Shown: positions 1-11,102 of the stretch, in pieces
Layout of the letters: every line of letters starts with the position of its first letter
Position numbering within the stretch: position 1 is the stretch's first letter
NCBI GenBank assembly: GCA_031763025.1
Contig: JASSKH010000010.1
Location: 5,513,901-5,577,900, forward strand
Direction: 5' to 3'
DNA length: 64,000 bases
From: Macrocystis pyrifera
Lineage: Eukaryota > Sar > Phaeophyceae > Laminariales > Laminariaceae
Notes under the pieces: generated by a model
Seen by the model: only the letters and a program-made list of their open reading frames with translations
Database searches by the model: none
Told to the model about the DNA's origin: nothing
Made by a program: the position numbers and the translations under genes

Positions 1-240
1 TAACGGTGTGAATGAGGTAGTTGCCTGCCGCTCGCAAACGGCCGTGCAAGGGCGCTTCTAGGTGCAAAGTTTTGACCGTAGCGTGTTTCGGCAGAGTGGT
101 TTCCTGGTCTACAGTAAATCGGGCAATTTCGCGATGTTGAGGCTTGAAAAATCGTGACGTAGGCCAATCACACACACTAAAAACCGACCGAATTGTGACA
201 TAATTCGTACGCCGATTGGATGATGACTTGATGAACCTAG

Positions 241-414
241 CTTGTCAATTCCGCCGCCGATCGCAGCACGGCACAGCGCCTGCTGCAGAAGCACCTCACG
301 GCAGATAGAAAGCTCTCGATGGAGGAAGCACATCTATCTGACGACCCCGCAACAAGCACGCCGCCAAATGGTTCGTGTGATGCCGCCGGACAACCCCGAG
401 ACTGGAGATACTGA
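241..414 (+). CDS. Candidate 3'-terminal exon, unknown gene
   Basis: After an AG at 239-240, one frame stays open for 57 codons and ends in TGA at 412-414. The translation (LVNSAADRSTAQRLLQKHLT at its start, then an acidic SDDPATSTPP stretch) has the balanced composition of real coding sequence, unlike the surrounding low-complexity DNA. It could be the last exon of a plus-strand gene that begins before this window. I do not recognise a family, and the overlapping minus-strand frame is also open, so strand and reality are uncertain. Confidence 0.25.
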   Translation, partial: LVNSAADRSTAQRLLQKHLTADRKLSMEEAHLSDDPATSTPPNGSCDAAGQPRDWRY

Positions 415-2603
415 CCACAGCAGCAGCAGCAGTAGTTGAGGAAGGAGAGTGAGATAGCAAACTTGACAAGCGGTTGAGAACGAGAACCAAAAACTCCGAA
501 ACGTTTAAACCAGAGGCAGAGCCACCTCGACACCCCGACAGCAAGCATATGCATTTGTTGGAACTCGTACGATCACGGGGACTAGCTGTGTCGTTGCTGC
601 TGTTATTGCAGCGTGCGTGCGGATATTGTCGTAAAGAGAGAGTACCTACTCCCCCAAATCCGAACGTCGATTGGCGAGAAGAGACGGGGAAGGGGCTTTG
701 GGAAGAGCGTGGCGGGATTGTCAGGACCGTTGGGGCATAAATGTCAAGACCAAACGGTTGTTACATTGTTGCATCAGAATGGCACGTGCGTATCATTCGG
801 CGTCGTGGTTGGCTGGGGCCAATAATAAATATACCAAGTGCTACGACGAATTGAGGTGAGTAAATGCCTACCAGGTATGATATAGCTCCACGCAAGATCT
901 TTCGATTTTGGCTATTTTAACGGCGAGGTTGCAACTACAGCGCTCGTGGTGGCGTCAGCATAGAGCACATACATGGCTCCGGCAACAACAGCACAAAACT
1001 CAAAAACTTGAGCGACCCGTATCGAGAATGCCTGCGCAAGCCTTGAAATGTTTCCCTCTCCTCTTTTTTTCGCCTCTCCCAGGCCCCACTACTAAATAAT
1101 TGCCGTAAATCAGAGTGAATAGTAATTATCAAACAGGCAACAACAACAGAAACTACAGTCACGGCAGCAGCAAACAGATCGAACCATGAGCTTTCCGCGT
1201 CTCGTCGACTCGTACGAGTATCGAATTGTTGTATATGCTATTTCTTGTGTGCATTTCACGCGGTAAATAAATATCAGTCTACCTGGCACCGGACACCGCC
1301 GGGTGCACGGTGTGGGTCGGTGGGTCCTTCACACCAAACCGCATTTTTTTTAACCTTGAACATCCAAGACATCCAGTGACCATGTCTTTTATCCTGGATA
1401 CAGAATTCGATGACTTGGTTGGGTGATCAGCTGTTCGTATTGGAAAATGGGAAGCTTTCTGAGTTCAAGGTGTCCTCCACGGCAACAAACAGCAGAAGAA
1501 CGATTGATGAGTTGGATGGTGACACAACTGTATAGCGTCGTTGCTTCGCACCCGATGCACGGCCAGTGAGCGGGCGAGTTTGGGCCTAGATACCAAGAGA
1601 AGCGCACTCTTCGCGCATCTAGCGGTAGATACGTACTCGTAGATTACAGCACCGGCACAGCAGTGGCAGCAGTCAGTCACATTGTGAGGACAAGTTGACT
1701 TTTCAAGCACACTCGGCACATCCATCTGCCGCGAGACCAAAGAATGGCAGTCAAAGTTGGCTCGGACGCTTTGGTCCTATGCGCAGTGCAGCGTACCCAG
1801 TGCGTTTTTTCGCGGCACCAGACTACAACAACAGCAGGTGGTCTCGGAATTTGCCCGAATCTGTGCGCGCACAATAAATCCATTTTTTCCGCATTTTTCT
1901 AAAGACTACCAGTAGTTGTATATTTTATTCAAATCTAAAAAAACACGTCAGCTGCGAGTTCAACCGGTCGGCAGATCGATCGATACTCAACATTTCAAGC
2001 TGCGTGAACCGTCCGTGCGTTACCTCTAAATCCCCCCGCGTGACTTGTGGCCGGTGACTCCCCTGGACGCTACCAAGCTCGTCGAGAGGATAATACTTAC
2101 AAAAAGCTCGACTTCCAATTGATGTCGGCCAGTACCATTTCGTGCACTGAAACAGAAGATCGACGCGTGAGGGTCGGGGTACACAAGTCAGTCGAAAGTT
2201 GGTTTGTAGCTAATGAAACGTGACAGGCACACAAGACACAGAAAAGTGTCTGAAACACTCGATTTGCGAAGTTCATAGCTGAAAATACGATCGGGCCAAA
2301 ATCTGAAGCTCAAACATTTTATTTCACAACTGAATACTACTGCTGTATAGTCTACAAATAAATACGTGTCCACGGAGAAGTGCGCGCCGATCGCGTTTCT
2401 CTCGGTCCCCAGGCCCGAGCCCGCGCCAGCCAACTGTAATCTGGCCACGGAGAGATGCGCCACCTGCCGACCGCGCGTCGGACGCGAGGCAACGTCGCTA
2501 TACTGCTGTGTACTACTGGCGCACTTGCTCGTGCCGCTGCGATGCCCTGCAGCTGGTAGCTCTACATTTGAAACGAAGTGTTGGACCGGTGTGGATTTCA
2601 CAC
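415..2603. other. Unassigned intergenic or intronic DNA
   Basis: No recognisable gene or element. Within 2,371-2,551 several frames are open on both strands; the minus strand has an AG acceptor near 2,551 and a GC-rich reading (VAHLSVARLQLAGAGSGLGT) that could be an exon, but the other frames are equally open, so it is not called. Confidence 0.5.
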
Positions 2604-2714
2604 TTACTGGGGGCCATAGTAAATAGAACTACAAAATGTGAGTAAAAACATGTAAACATATAGGTGTTTATTTGTACCATAGGTCCTACGTATTTACTAT
2701 CGTCCCCCGTAATA
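2604..2714 (+). repeat. MITE family M1 copy
   Basis: Short palindromic element with ends of the form TTACGGGGG(A/T)CCATAGTAAATAGGACC and an internal AT-rich core containing ATATAGGT and GTACC-TAGGTCC. This copy is diverged (ACTGGGGGCC at the left end). It is one of 16 complete or partial copies in the window. The family consensus and TA target duplication are explained at the 41,105-41,305 entry. Confidence 0.85.
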
Positions 2715-5360
2715 AATAATCCCATAATAAAGGCCTGGCCATTTACTCCTCTACGAATTTGTGTCCGTCCAAGCAAGGACCGCTGTGTATCCCCAATTTT
2801 TGTGATTACTATCAATATATATATTTAACAATGTATAGTATCTGGTAAATAACTAGCCGACCAAGGCAAAAATGACAAATCACCCTCCATGTAGCCGCAG
2901 CAAGTTGGCATTGAGGTAGCACTTGCGGATTTAGTATATGCGTTGTCTACTGCTTTGCTCCGTACCAGGTAGGCCTGAAGGATATCATATGGTTGATATA
3001 TAATACTCGTAGACGGTTGATATGCGTCCGGTTTCACGGGGTCTGGTTGACGAAGGCAAGAAAGAGACCGTAGACAGGGCAGCAAGGTGCCAGACGGTCT
3101 GATAGGCAGAACTATACTATGCTACTCGTACAAACTACTACCGTTGCATGAAAGGCACTTTGCTGTACTTCGGCTTTCTTGTCATTTGCTAACATCGTTC
3201 TTAGGCTTACTGTGTTGTACTAGGGCACCTCGTGTGCCGGTGCAAATGGACCGCCTCGGGGTTGGGCCTGGCCAGGCGGGTCCATCTTTTCCTCCCAGCA
3301 GTACAAGTAGGAAAAAAACAAGGAAGCGAACACCGCGAAAGGCGATCACGCACGCAAGTGGCGAGCGGAAGAAGGATCGAATGATTTCGCTCGCGACCGA
3401 ATGGCATCCTACTGCTACGGGAGGGTCATAAAAAAATTAGAACCCACGACGTATCCACAAAACATGTCCTGGTATCCCCTAATGTTTACCTATGCCTTAT
3501 TTGGCTCTAGTGCTACAGCTCATTACTAAGTCGGAGACTGCACACGTATCATGTGGTACATGCCTGTGCATGTGCAGATGAGGTATCATCGACGAGTTCG
3601 GAGGCTCGGGAGGGGAGCTTACCGCTTGTTTCAAGAAAATGGTTGAGGGTCATCGTGTAGGAGACGAATAAGAACCAACCCTAGCCCTAACCCTCGCCCT
3701 AATCCAATCAGACACAATCAACCTACCATTGGCTAGTATTAGCAATAGACCCTTTGGCCTCGTGCCCGGCATGTGCCAATCATTTTCTCGAGTAAGTGGC
3801 AAGCTCTGGTACTGAGCTTCCTAGTCAACGATGTATACCAGGTACACTGGTTTGATAATAATAATATGTGCAAGTACTGTTAATGGGGAACATATAGATG
3901 AGGACCAAACGTAGTGTGCAAGAATACGGTAATATACGGTTTTTGAGTCGAGAGTGGATTCTGATAGCTGTTACCCACCGAAATAGTACGAGAAGTCATA
4001 TCTGGTAGAAATCATGACCAAGCATGGTTTGTCAACATATGGGGGTAGGCTGTAGACGATGATGTTTTACTCGGCTTGTGCAAGACGGGTCGGCACCAAA
4101 CTTTGTGCAGGATGCGGGTCTTAGTGGTCAAGGCTGGCCTTTCGGCCGCCCGGATTGTTTGAAAAACCAAAACACCACCAAAACACGCGGCGGAGCCGCG
4201 TGACTACCGCTGCAGACCTCGAGCCCGCCAAGGGTTGGGGTTCGGGTTGGGGTTCGGGTTAGGGCAAGGGTTAGGGTTCAAGTTCGGGTTTTAGGGTGAG
4301 GCCTGAGGTCGGATTGGTCTGAGCCGACGTGCAAGGTTGAAACTGACGACACAAGGCCTGTACAAAGTTTAGTGACGACCAGTCCTGCACATAGCGGAAG
4401 CCATGTTAATTGGGTCAACCGTGGGTTGTGGTTTCTCCTGTCAACTCTCTTCTCTTGTGGCCTTGTCCAGAGCTGCTTTCGTCCTTTGCAGGTCTCTGCT
4501 TTCTGTCGCGGCTTGGACCTGCCGCAGCATAATGGGTCGATTCGTAACCGCTCAAGTACGAGTAGCCAAAAAGAAGAGGAGAGCGTGCGGGCGAGATAAA
4601 AGGCCAACAAGCGATTCGCCAACAACGAGTCGCACATACAACGCATACATTAGTCGCGTGTATTGCGAGCACGAGTATATAACTTGCGGCCGGCGTTGAT
4701 GTGGAGTTTTTCTCTGAGCCCAGTGTTGGATAATTCAATCAGCTCCTACGTACAACACAATGTTTCACTCTGCTCTCATACTCGTCAATGATTAGAATAC
4801 GCCTCACTCCACGGCATCAACGATCGCATACGAAAGGGGGCGCATCACGTACCGAGAACACCGCGACATCCAGGGTAATCCTTCTAACAACCCCCCCCCC
4901 CCTAAACGGCGAGATCTTTGGGGCGGCGGTACTACTGTATGCGCCCCTATGCTGACCTACCCGCTTCGTTTCAATACCTGGGGAACCAGGGAGATGCCAG
5001 GTAAGTGTTTAGGGACGCACGCGCAGGCGTTTCCATAAAAGAAACGTTCGAAGTGAGTTTCGAACCCGTGTCCTCGACGACGTCAAACATGAAGGTATTG
5101 CCTACTGAGTATAGGGGTAAAAGACCAATCCATTACCCAGCCCAGGGTAATCTTTATAACAACAGCAGCAGCAGCAGCAGCAGCAGCAGTGGTGACCGTC
5201 GCCGCATGCCGACGCACGCGGCACCTCCTGGTATGTCGGAATACGACGATAACAGATTCTCAGCAATCACCTCAACGAACTTCAACGCAGTGCGCCGTGC
5301 CGCGTCCATAAGTACGACATATTTGCCACGCCCACATCGTCACTCATCATCAATCATCAC
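2715..5360. other. Unassigned intergenic DNA
   Basis: No gene recognised. The span holds telomere-like blocks (listed separately), a poly(C) run near 4,893, and an (AGC) tract at about 5,161-5,190. A minus-strand stretch at about 5,230-5,310 (reading ALKFVEVIAENLLSSYSDI) resembles coding sequence and could be a second exon downstream of the candidate exon at 5,361-5,498, but no convincing acceptor was found. Confidence 0.5.
4228..4300 (+). repeat. Degenerate interstitial telomere-like repeat
   Basis: Runs of GGGTT, GGGTTC, TTAGGG and AAGGGTTAGGG variants. The complementary CCCTAA/CCCTAG form occurs at about 3,678-3,712 in the opposite orientation. Degenerate TTAGGG-type arrays suggest an old interstitial telomeric insertion or repair patch rather than a chromosome end, because repeat-rich DNA continues on both sides. 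Confidence 0.6.
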
Positions 5361-5498
5361 CTTGGATAGACGTGTAGCTGCCGAGCCCACCGCCACCGAG
5401 GCCAGCGACATCCCCCGGGCTCCCACGTAGCTCGTATCCGCCGCGTTTGTTGCCTCGATCAGAGCGTCAAGCTCGTTCTCGAACTCCGACCACAGCAT
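5361..5498 (-). CDS. Candidate coding exon, unknown gene
   Basis: On the minus strand the DNA after TCTCCTGATGAG opens into 46 codons (MLWSEFENELDALIEATNAA at the start, then a small-residue stretch ending in TRLSK) followed by a GTGATG donor-like site. Composition is protein-like (amphipathic, acidic helix then Ala/Ser/Val rich) and GC-rich compared with the flanks. The ATG could be a start codon or lie just after an acceptor. No family is recognised. The plus-strand frame across the same DNA is also open for 141 codons, which lowers confidence. Confidence 0.3.
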
Positions 5499-5730
5499 CT
5501 CATCAGGAGACAGAATTGGCATTATCTGTATTACCTGGTACAGTGGATGCGACGAGTACGGAGTACACGTTCTGTACCAGTATGATGCTGTATGACACCG
5601 TACCCGGTATACATACACCGACGGATACTGCTGATACAACTATTAATACTACTACTACTATTGTAGTGTGTGTATGTAACCTTCGGCATGTGCGCCGATC
5701 TTTGCTCTGAGATCGGCGGTATGCCTACCA

Positions 5731-5841
5731 CTATTACGGGGGTCTATAGTTAACGGGACCAAATTTTGTTAGTAAAAATAGGTAAATATATAGGTTTCTA
5801 TGTACACCATAGGTCCTATTAACTATGGACCCCCGTAATAG
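5731..5841 (+). repeat. MITE family M1 copy
   Basis: Full-length palindromic copy, CTATTACGGGGG at the left and CCCCCGTAATAG at the right, with the canonical core (TTAGTAAAAATAGG...ATATAGGT...CATAGGTCC). Confidence 0.9.
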
Positions 5842-6159
5842 CTGTAATTACACGTGCCTGTTGATGACGAATGAGATCAGTCAATTGAGCTATCTCTGCA
5901 TTCGATGCAACTTGGTACCTCTCGACGTCTCGACTTCTCGTTTCTCGTATCCCGTCTCCTGTCTCCTGTGCATCCTGTAACCTGCTCCTCGACGACATCA
6001 GTTTTTTCTTTTCTTATTTCCTCTTTCTCTGTTTCTCTTTCGTTCTCTTTTGGTCTATTTTTTTGTTTTCTCTTTTTTTATAGAATGACATAGAATGTGT
6101 ATGTATGTCGTGCCTGTCGTATCCAGTACGATGACATGTCATTCATTTTCTACTCTGCT

Positions 6160-6312
6160 TGTGATATAGCATCTCTCTACGAATGTGCCGTAGTTTTGTG
6201 ACCAACATAACAATCTCTATACTCGTAGGATTGAAAGATCGGGACGGACACTGCTGGTTGTGGTGGATGTCGACGGTTAGAAAGAACGGTTTAATAATGT
6301 TAACAACACACA
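6160..6312 (+). mobile_element. 3' fragment of RTE-type LINE
   Basis: Diverged copy of the terminal ~150 bp of the LINE at 11.9-16.4 kb: it shares the GTGCCGTAG-TTTGTGACCA block, CGGACACTG, TGGATGTCGACG and TAGAAAGAACGGTTTAAT, and then ends in an AACAACACACAC-like tail. A second, shorter piece of the same 3' region lies at about 6,345-6,395 and a third at about 6,655-6,710. These show where the LINE 3' end lies and that its tail is a variable simple repeat. Confidence 0.65.
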
Positions 6313-6810
6313 CCAAAGTACTGCTGCTGTAGGAGTGCTGTGTAGGATCTCTCCGGCGTAGTTCTTGTGACCAGAGAGCTTGCATCTTGTACGTATCTCT
6401 CTATTATTAATTATGAAACACGTCTGACTCAGCTGTCAGCTCGACTGAATCTTACTTGATACTCAACTTTGCAAGCTGGGTACACCTCTCGTCTACACGC
6501 CATTTTTTACTGAATTCTGCAAGTGTTGTAGGTGTGGTATAAAATAGCCCTTCGCGCGATTTCTATACGAGTATATAATTTAATTACCTGTCAAGGATAT
6601 TATACGAGTAGGTCAGTGACTGCTACAACACTTGGAAGAATCGCCACGGATAACAACAGTGAGTGGTTGTGTTGGACATGTGGATGTCGAGGGGTAGAAA
6701 GAACGTCACACACATCCTATATTCTGTATCCTGATGATGCTGTATCTTTTGGGAATCTTGCATGTAGCTGTATCCTATACCTTGAAAATCCTGCACGTAC
6801 TACGTATTAA

Positions 6811-6912
6811 TATTACGGCGGACCATAGGACCTACGGTACACACAAAAACCTATATATTTCCTTATTTTTACCAACAATATTTGGTCCTATTTACTATGG
6901 TCCCCCGTAATA
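6811..6912 (-). repeat. MITE family M1 copy
   Basis: Complete, reversed relative to the 5.7-kb copy (the core reads GGTACACACAAAAACC then ATATTTGGTCC), ending in CCCCCGTAATAG. Confidence 0.88.
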
Positions 6913-7120
6913 GATGTATCCGGCATCCTGAAAATCCAGCATGTATCCTGTATCCTGTATCATCCTGGACTGTTGGTAGGATTGGTGGATGGCATGATGG
7001 ATGGTTTTGTTGCGGTTCGCGGAGAAAGTATCCCCGCAATCCAAGGCCTCTGCTTTATCAGTACCCTACAACTCCCGAACTACGTTTTTTTTTCAAGGCT
7101 TATCACAGCAGTGACTGAGA

Positions 7121-7626
7121 ATCGTGACGGGACGGGACGGGACAGTTTTTTATTGTTTGGCGGGAAAAACAATTGACGGCGGGACGGGACGGGACTGTAA
7201 AATTACGAGAAAAATAGTCGGCGGGACGGGACAGCGGGTGCATAATTTCTCGACGGGACGGGACGGTAACAGTTCAACGGATTTTTTTTTCGCGGCGGGA
7301 CGGGACGGTAAATATTTTTTCCCTCGGCGAGACGAGACGGTATATATTTTTTTCTTCGGCGGGACGGGACGGTAAATATTTTTTTCCTCGGCGGGACGGG
7401 ACGGTATTTTCTTTTCCTCGGCGGGACGGGACGGTAATTATTTTTTTCCTCGGCGGGACGGGACGGTAAATATTTTTTCCTCGGCGAGACGGGACGGTAA
7501 ATATTTTCTTCCTCGGCGGGACGGGACGGTAAATATTTTTTTCCTCGGCGGGAGGGGACGGTAAATATTTTTTTCCTCGGCGGGACGGAACGATACCTAC
7601 AGTTTTTCGTGACCGGAGGGACGGTA
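7121..7626 (+). repeat. Tandem array, ~33-bp GGCGGGACGGGACGGTA unit (left)
   Basis: About a dozen copies of CGGCGGGACGGGACGGTA followed by a T-rich spacer (AATATTTTTTTCCT). It is the subterminal array of the hAT-like element. Scattered single changes (GACGAGACGG, GGGAGGGGACGG) show it is not freshly amplified. Confidence 0.9.
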
Positions 7627-7962
7627 TTTTTTTTTTTTTTTTTTTTTATCCATCACTTTTACTTTCCAGCCCACTCGTAGGAGGTTTTACCCTCGACGAT
7701 CTTCTGGACAAACCGTGGTCACAGGTGTCGTCCCTTCTCCCCCCCGGTACGTGCCTTTATTTTTTGTCGCGCATAGGGTTCAGCATTCCCACTGCTCGTC
7801 GATTTTCATCGCATGTAGCCAACTCACGCTTTCGCGCTTTCCGCTTATCAATTTTTTATGCAAGAAAAAGTCCCTATGAGCATGCACTCGGTGGGACTTG
7901 AACCCACGAAATTGATCTTGACAGGCACGCGGACCACTTACCAAGCCACCGGGGACGCCGGC
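7627..7962 (-). mobile_element. tRNA-derived SINE, with poly(A) tail
   Basis: On the minus strand: a tRNA-like head with an A-box-like TGGCTTGGTAAGTGG and a perfect B-box GGTTCAAGTCC inside the hairpin GTGGGTTCAAGTCCCAC, a ~220-bp unrelated body, and a run of 21 A (T at 7,627-7,647). The acceptor stem does not pair, so it is not a working tRNA gene. It lies directly downstream of the LINE fragment at 7,963-9,682 in the same orientation, exactly as in the second LINE/SINE pair at 11.9-16.8 kb. Confidence 0.75.
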
Positions 7963-9682
7963 TATGTGTGTGTGTGTGTGTTCTTCACATTAAACCGTTC
8001 TTCTACTCGTCGACATCCAGCAAGCCCAGTGCCCGTGCTGATTCTTCACCCTAAAAAGATACGAGCTCTGTGGTCACAGACTACGACACAGAGATAACAC
8101 ACCGTAATGCATTAGTAGCCTACGCAATACCATGCCTTCGCACTAGGTGCGGCCGACACAACATACATACATACGCCAGCAACCAAAATACACCATAAAG
8201 AAAGAGAAGCAACGAAAAAAACAAACCGAAAAAAGAACAAGAAAAAGAAAAAGAAAAGGAGAAGAATCCCAAATAAATAAATAAAATGGGAAGCCAAAGC
8301 TCCGACACATACATACTTACCCCAAGCATGAGCCAAAAGGGACGTGCAAGGGGAAAGATACGAGAAGGAAAAAGGGGACTATGCATCCCGGTGAACACTT
8401 AACTAAGTAAAAAGAGCAATAGTGAGTGGGCCAAAATACGCTCGTCACCCACCCACTATGTAGTACTTCTTTCATAAGGATAAGAAGGGAAAAAAATCAA
8501 AATGCATACCGAACGGCCGCAGCAGTTGGCGGTACGAGTAGCAAAGAAACGTCCAACCTATTAGTCGGCCTGGTACCTTGCTACCCTATCTGCGGTCTCT
8601 CTGCTACTCTCTTCTACCGCGGTTTCCCTTCTACTCCTCCTGTTCCCCCCCCTGCCCCTATACACTTGTACGGTGTTCCCTCTACCCCTCCTGCTGTTAC
8701 CCCTCCCCCCATTCCCTCTAACACTACCTGCAGCGGATGCACGGCGCTGTCTACTCAGCTTTGCCTCAGCCTCGTGCCACCTGCCCATGAACTGTTCAGC
8801 TGCTTCGAGGATTCCCCGGTACCACTTTCCCGTCTGTTTTGCTGCAGTGGGCCACAGTGCGGTCCCAACTCCAAAGACTAAGGGGGAGTCTTCCGTTGAT
8901 CCCTCTGTGGCTTTGAACACTCTAAGGTCCTCAGCAATTGCCCTAGGCCAAGTCTTAGGCTGCCCGCCTGGTTTCGGGCTCCCCCCACCAGCGATCGTCC
9001 CGAACATCAACCGACTGGGCAATCGCCCCTCGTGTTGCCGCACCACAGCCCCCGCAAAGAAGAGTCGCCGTTTACGGATGGTCGTTTCGATACTTTCGCA
9101 TCGTGTTATCCTGAGCGCCTTCGCATACGAGAGGGTGGTGTGGTCGGTGCGTAGTCGGCGCTGGAAACCAATGACTCGCAGAAGGACTTCGTGGTGGGCT
9201 GATCGAAGCTTGGCGAAGTGATCCGCATTGAGGGTCCACGTCACGCAACCGTACAGCAAGGTCTCAATCACCTCGGCCTTCAGCATCCGGACTTTCAGAC
9301 TAAGCGGTGCGTTCGTCCTATCGTACAGTTCCGGACCATACCGTTTGAGGCATGCCCGCATCAGACGGATTCGTCGCTCGATTTCGAAGGAGAGGTCAGC
9401 GTTCTCGTGGATAATGCCTCCTAGGTACAAAAACTGGGTCGTCTGTTTATACTTTTGGCCTGCAGCTTCGATCGCGAGCGGTGAGGTGGTAAACGTCTGA
9501 TCCGGTGTTCGTAGGAGCATCGTCTCTGTCTTCTTCTCGGATACCGTGAGACCTACTGCTTCGAAGACAGTCACGATGACTGTCATCATTCTCGCAAGGC
9601 CTTCCGCCGACTTCGAGACTATTCCTGCATCGTCTGCATACAACATGCCCCACACAGCCCTTTGCACGCATGCCAACGGTTA
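7963..9682 (-). mobile_element. 5'-truncated RTE-type LINE copy
   Basis: Reverse-complement twin of 14,702-16,413. It keeps the last 371 codons of the LINE ORF, the whole 3' UTR and a (CA)n tail (TG run at about 7,966-7,980). Homology stops abruptly at 9,682 at AACGGTT, a typical LINE 5' truncation. ACGGT occurs both at this junction and next to the SINE poly(A) (ACGGTA at 7,621), which suggests microhomology at the insertion site. The near identity with the plus-strand copy indicates recent activity. Confidence 0.85.
8561..9676 (-). pseudogene. LINE reverse transcriptase, C-terminal fragment
   Basis: This 371-codon open frame equals residues 844-1214 of the full LINE protein with, as far as I can see, one substitution (Ala-Thr-Glu versus Ala-Ser-Glu near the C-terminus). 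It begins just before the YADD catalytic motif of the reverse transcriptase and contains the thumb and the basic, Gly/Arg-rich tail. It lacks the endonuclease and the first half of the polymerase, so it cannot retrotranspose itself. It is open only because the insertion is recent. Confidence 0.85.
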
Positions 9683-9955
9683 TAGGAAAAACTCGACGTG
9701 ACGGGAGATATTCATTAAAACACCTATCCTATGTATTCCAGAACAACCGGGGAAAAAAAAAACTGAACTTCCTTCACATTTCCACTATTATACAGTAGTA
9801 TACTCGCACATTAAATCGGCACGGCGAACGCACACCACGAAGTACACGCCACGTTTTGCGCTGAGAAACACCACATATCATGATTCTACCCAAATAGCCT
9901 CCCCAGCCGATGCATTCTGGGGTCGTCCCGAGGCAGGTAACTTTGTGACCACCAC
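9683..9955. other. hAT-like element interior, no gene seen
   Basis: AT-rich sequence between the LINE 5' junction and the BED-type exon. No frame resembles a transposase core here. Confidence 0.4.
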
Positions 9956-10243
9956 CGTGCACTTGACGTTTTTCTTCCCGACCGGCGGCTCAAACCCCGA
10001 GAAGTATTGCCACACAGGCGACGTCTTCTGATTCCTTCCCACCCCTGCCCCAAGCACTGTTGCGGTCCCAGCTGATGGCTGTTCTGATGTTTGTGCTTGC
10101 GGTGTGTCGCTGGTGGGTGTGGAGGTGGAGGTGGTGGGTGATGGAGGTGGTGGCGGCGGGGTGGGTGATGCAGGTGGTGGCGGCGGTGGTGATGCTAGTG
10201 CCGCTGCTGGTTGATCGACCACGCCCGTGAGATAGGCATCCAT
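9956..10243 (-). pseudogene. hAT transposase first exon with partial BED zinc finger
   Basis: From the ATG at 10,243 the minus strand encodes MDAYLTGVVDQ, a long Pro/Ser/Thr-rich linker, and then SPVWQYFSGF...KKNVKC, the hallmark first half of a BED finger (aromatic pair, Phe, then the first Cys). A GTGGTG donor follows TGCACG at 9,956, so the second Cys and the His pair would be on a later exon. I cannot find that exon in the element, and it may have been lost. Reading through the donor gives a short unrelated tail. The linker is low complexity, so only the VWxYF-KC part carries the assignment. Confidence 0.45.
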
Positions 10244-10736
10244 GGCGTCCGTGCCGGCCACACCAGTATTGGTTGCCGTGAGTTGAGGGGTCTGTGTTTG
10301 TGCGTGGCAACTGGTGGCTGTGGCAGGTGTTGCGCGTGGAAATATTAAATATGAAGATTCATGAAAAACAAAAACAAAAATTGAAAAAAAAAAAAAAAAA
10401 ATACCAGATATCAACTAAATTTTGTAATTCGCAAGTTTGTAGTTACGATTTTTTCAACATTCGTACTTCGTGATTTGTGATTAATACTTTCAGTTACTTA
10501 TGTAAATGAAAATACATCAACACCAGCACCACAGCTTCTGCCACAAAATAGAAAACGAAACTAATTTCTAATTTCATATTCGTGAAACTCGGAATTGCGT
10601 AATTTCGTAATTTCGTGGTGGGTGGGCATGTGAACGGGAGCAGACGACCACCAGTGTATCTTGGACATGAAGAGGCAAGTTGTGTCGGCGGGCAGGGACT
10701 ATTCTGTACCTGGTATGTGACAGCGGTGTAGTTTTT
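10244..10736. other. hAT-like element interior, AT-rich
   Basis: Contains an A run at about 10,383-10,401 and repeated TCGTAATTTCGTG-type words. No coding region is supported. Confidence 0.4.
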
Positions 10737-11070
10737 TTTGGCGGGACGGGACGGTAAATTCACGGAGTCACGGCGGGACGGGACGGTATATTTACGGAGT
10801 CACGGCGGGACGGGACGGTAAAATTACTTAGTCACGGCGGGACGGGACGGTATTTTTACGGTGTCACGGCGGGACGGGACGGTAAATTTACGGAGTCACG
10901 GCGGGACGGGACGGTAATTTTCAACGGGAGAGATTTTCTCGGCGGGACGGGACGGTAATTGACGGCGGTCAGGGAATTTGTCGGCGGGACGGGACGGGAC
11001 GGTACGGCGGTACGATTTTGACGGCGGTTTTACCGTCCCGTCCCGTCCCGTCCCGCCGTTACCGCCGTTA
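10737..11070 (+). repeat. Tandem array, GGCGGGACGGGACGGTA unit (right)
   Basis: About nine units with a different spacer from the left array (AATTTACGGAGTCA). The last ~60 bp contain the unit in the opposite orientation (CCGTCCCGTCCCGTCCCGCC), so the end can fold back. Same core motif as the left array, which supports both arrays belonging to one transposon. Confidence 0.9.
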
Positions 11071-11102
11071 TCGTCCCGCCGAAATTACCGTGATAAGCCT
11101 TG

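Larger units (their letters stand above)
7094..11102. mobile_element. hAT-like DNA transposon, interrupted by LINE and SINE
   Basis: The span is bounded by matching inverted ends, CAAGGCTTATCAC at 7,094 and GTGATAAGCCTTG ending at 11,102. Just inside each end is a tandem array of GGCGGGACGGGACGGTA units, the kind of subterminal repeat that hAT transposases bind. Between the arrays lies a minus-strand exon resembling the start of a BED zinc finger (9,956-10,243), which points to the hAT superfamily. A LINE+SINE block (7,627-9,682) sits inside the left array; without it the element is about 1.95 kb, so it lacks most of a transposase and is probably non-autonomous. The 8-bp flanks (T-rich on both sides, TTTTTTTT and GTTTTTCT) are not a clean target duplication. 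hAT assignment is inference from ends plus BED motif. Confidence 0.6.

Noticed and set aside
4278-4646. 122-codon minus ORF next to the telomere-like block
   Set aside because: Overlaps open frames on the other strand; Ser/Leu/Arg-rich composition with no motif and no splice partners.
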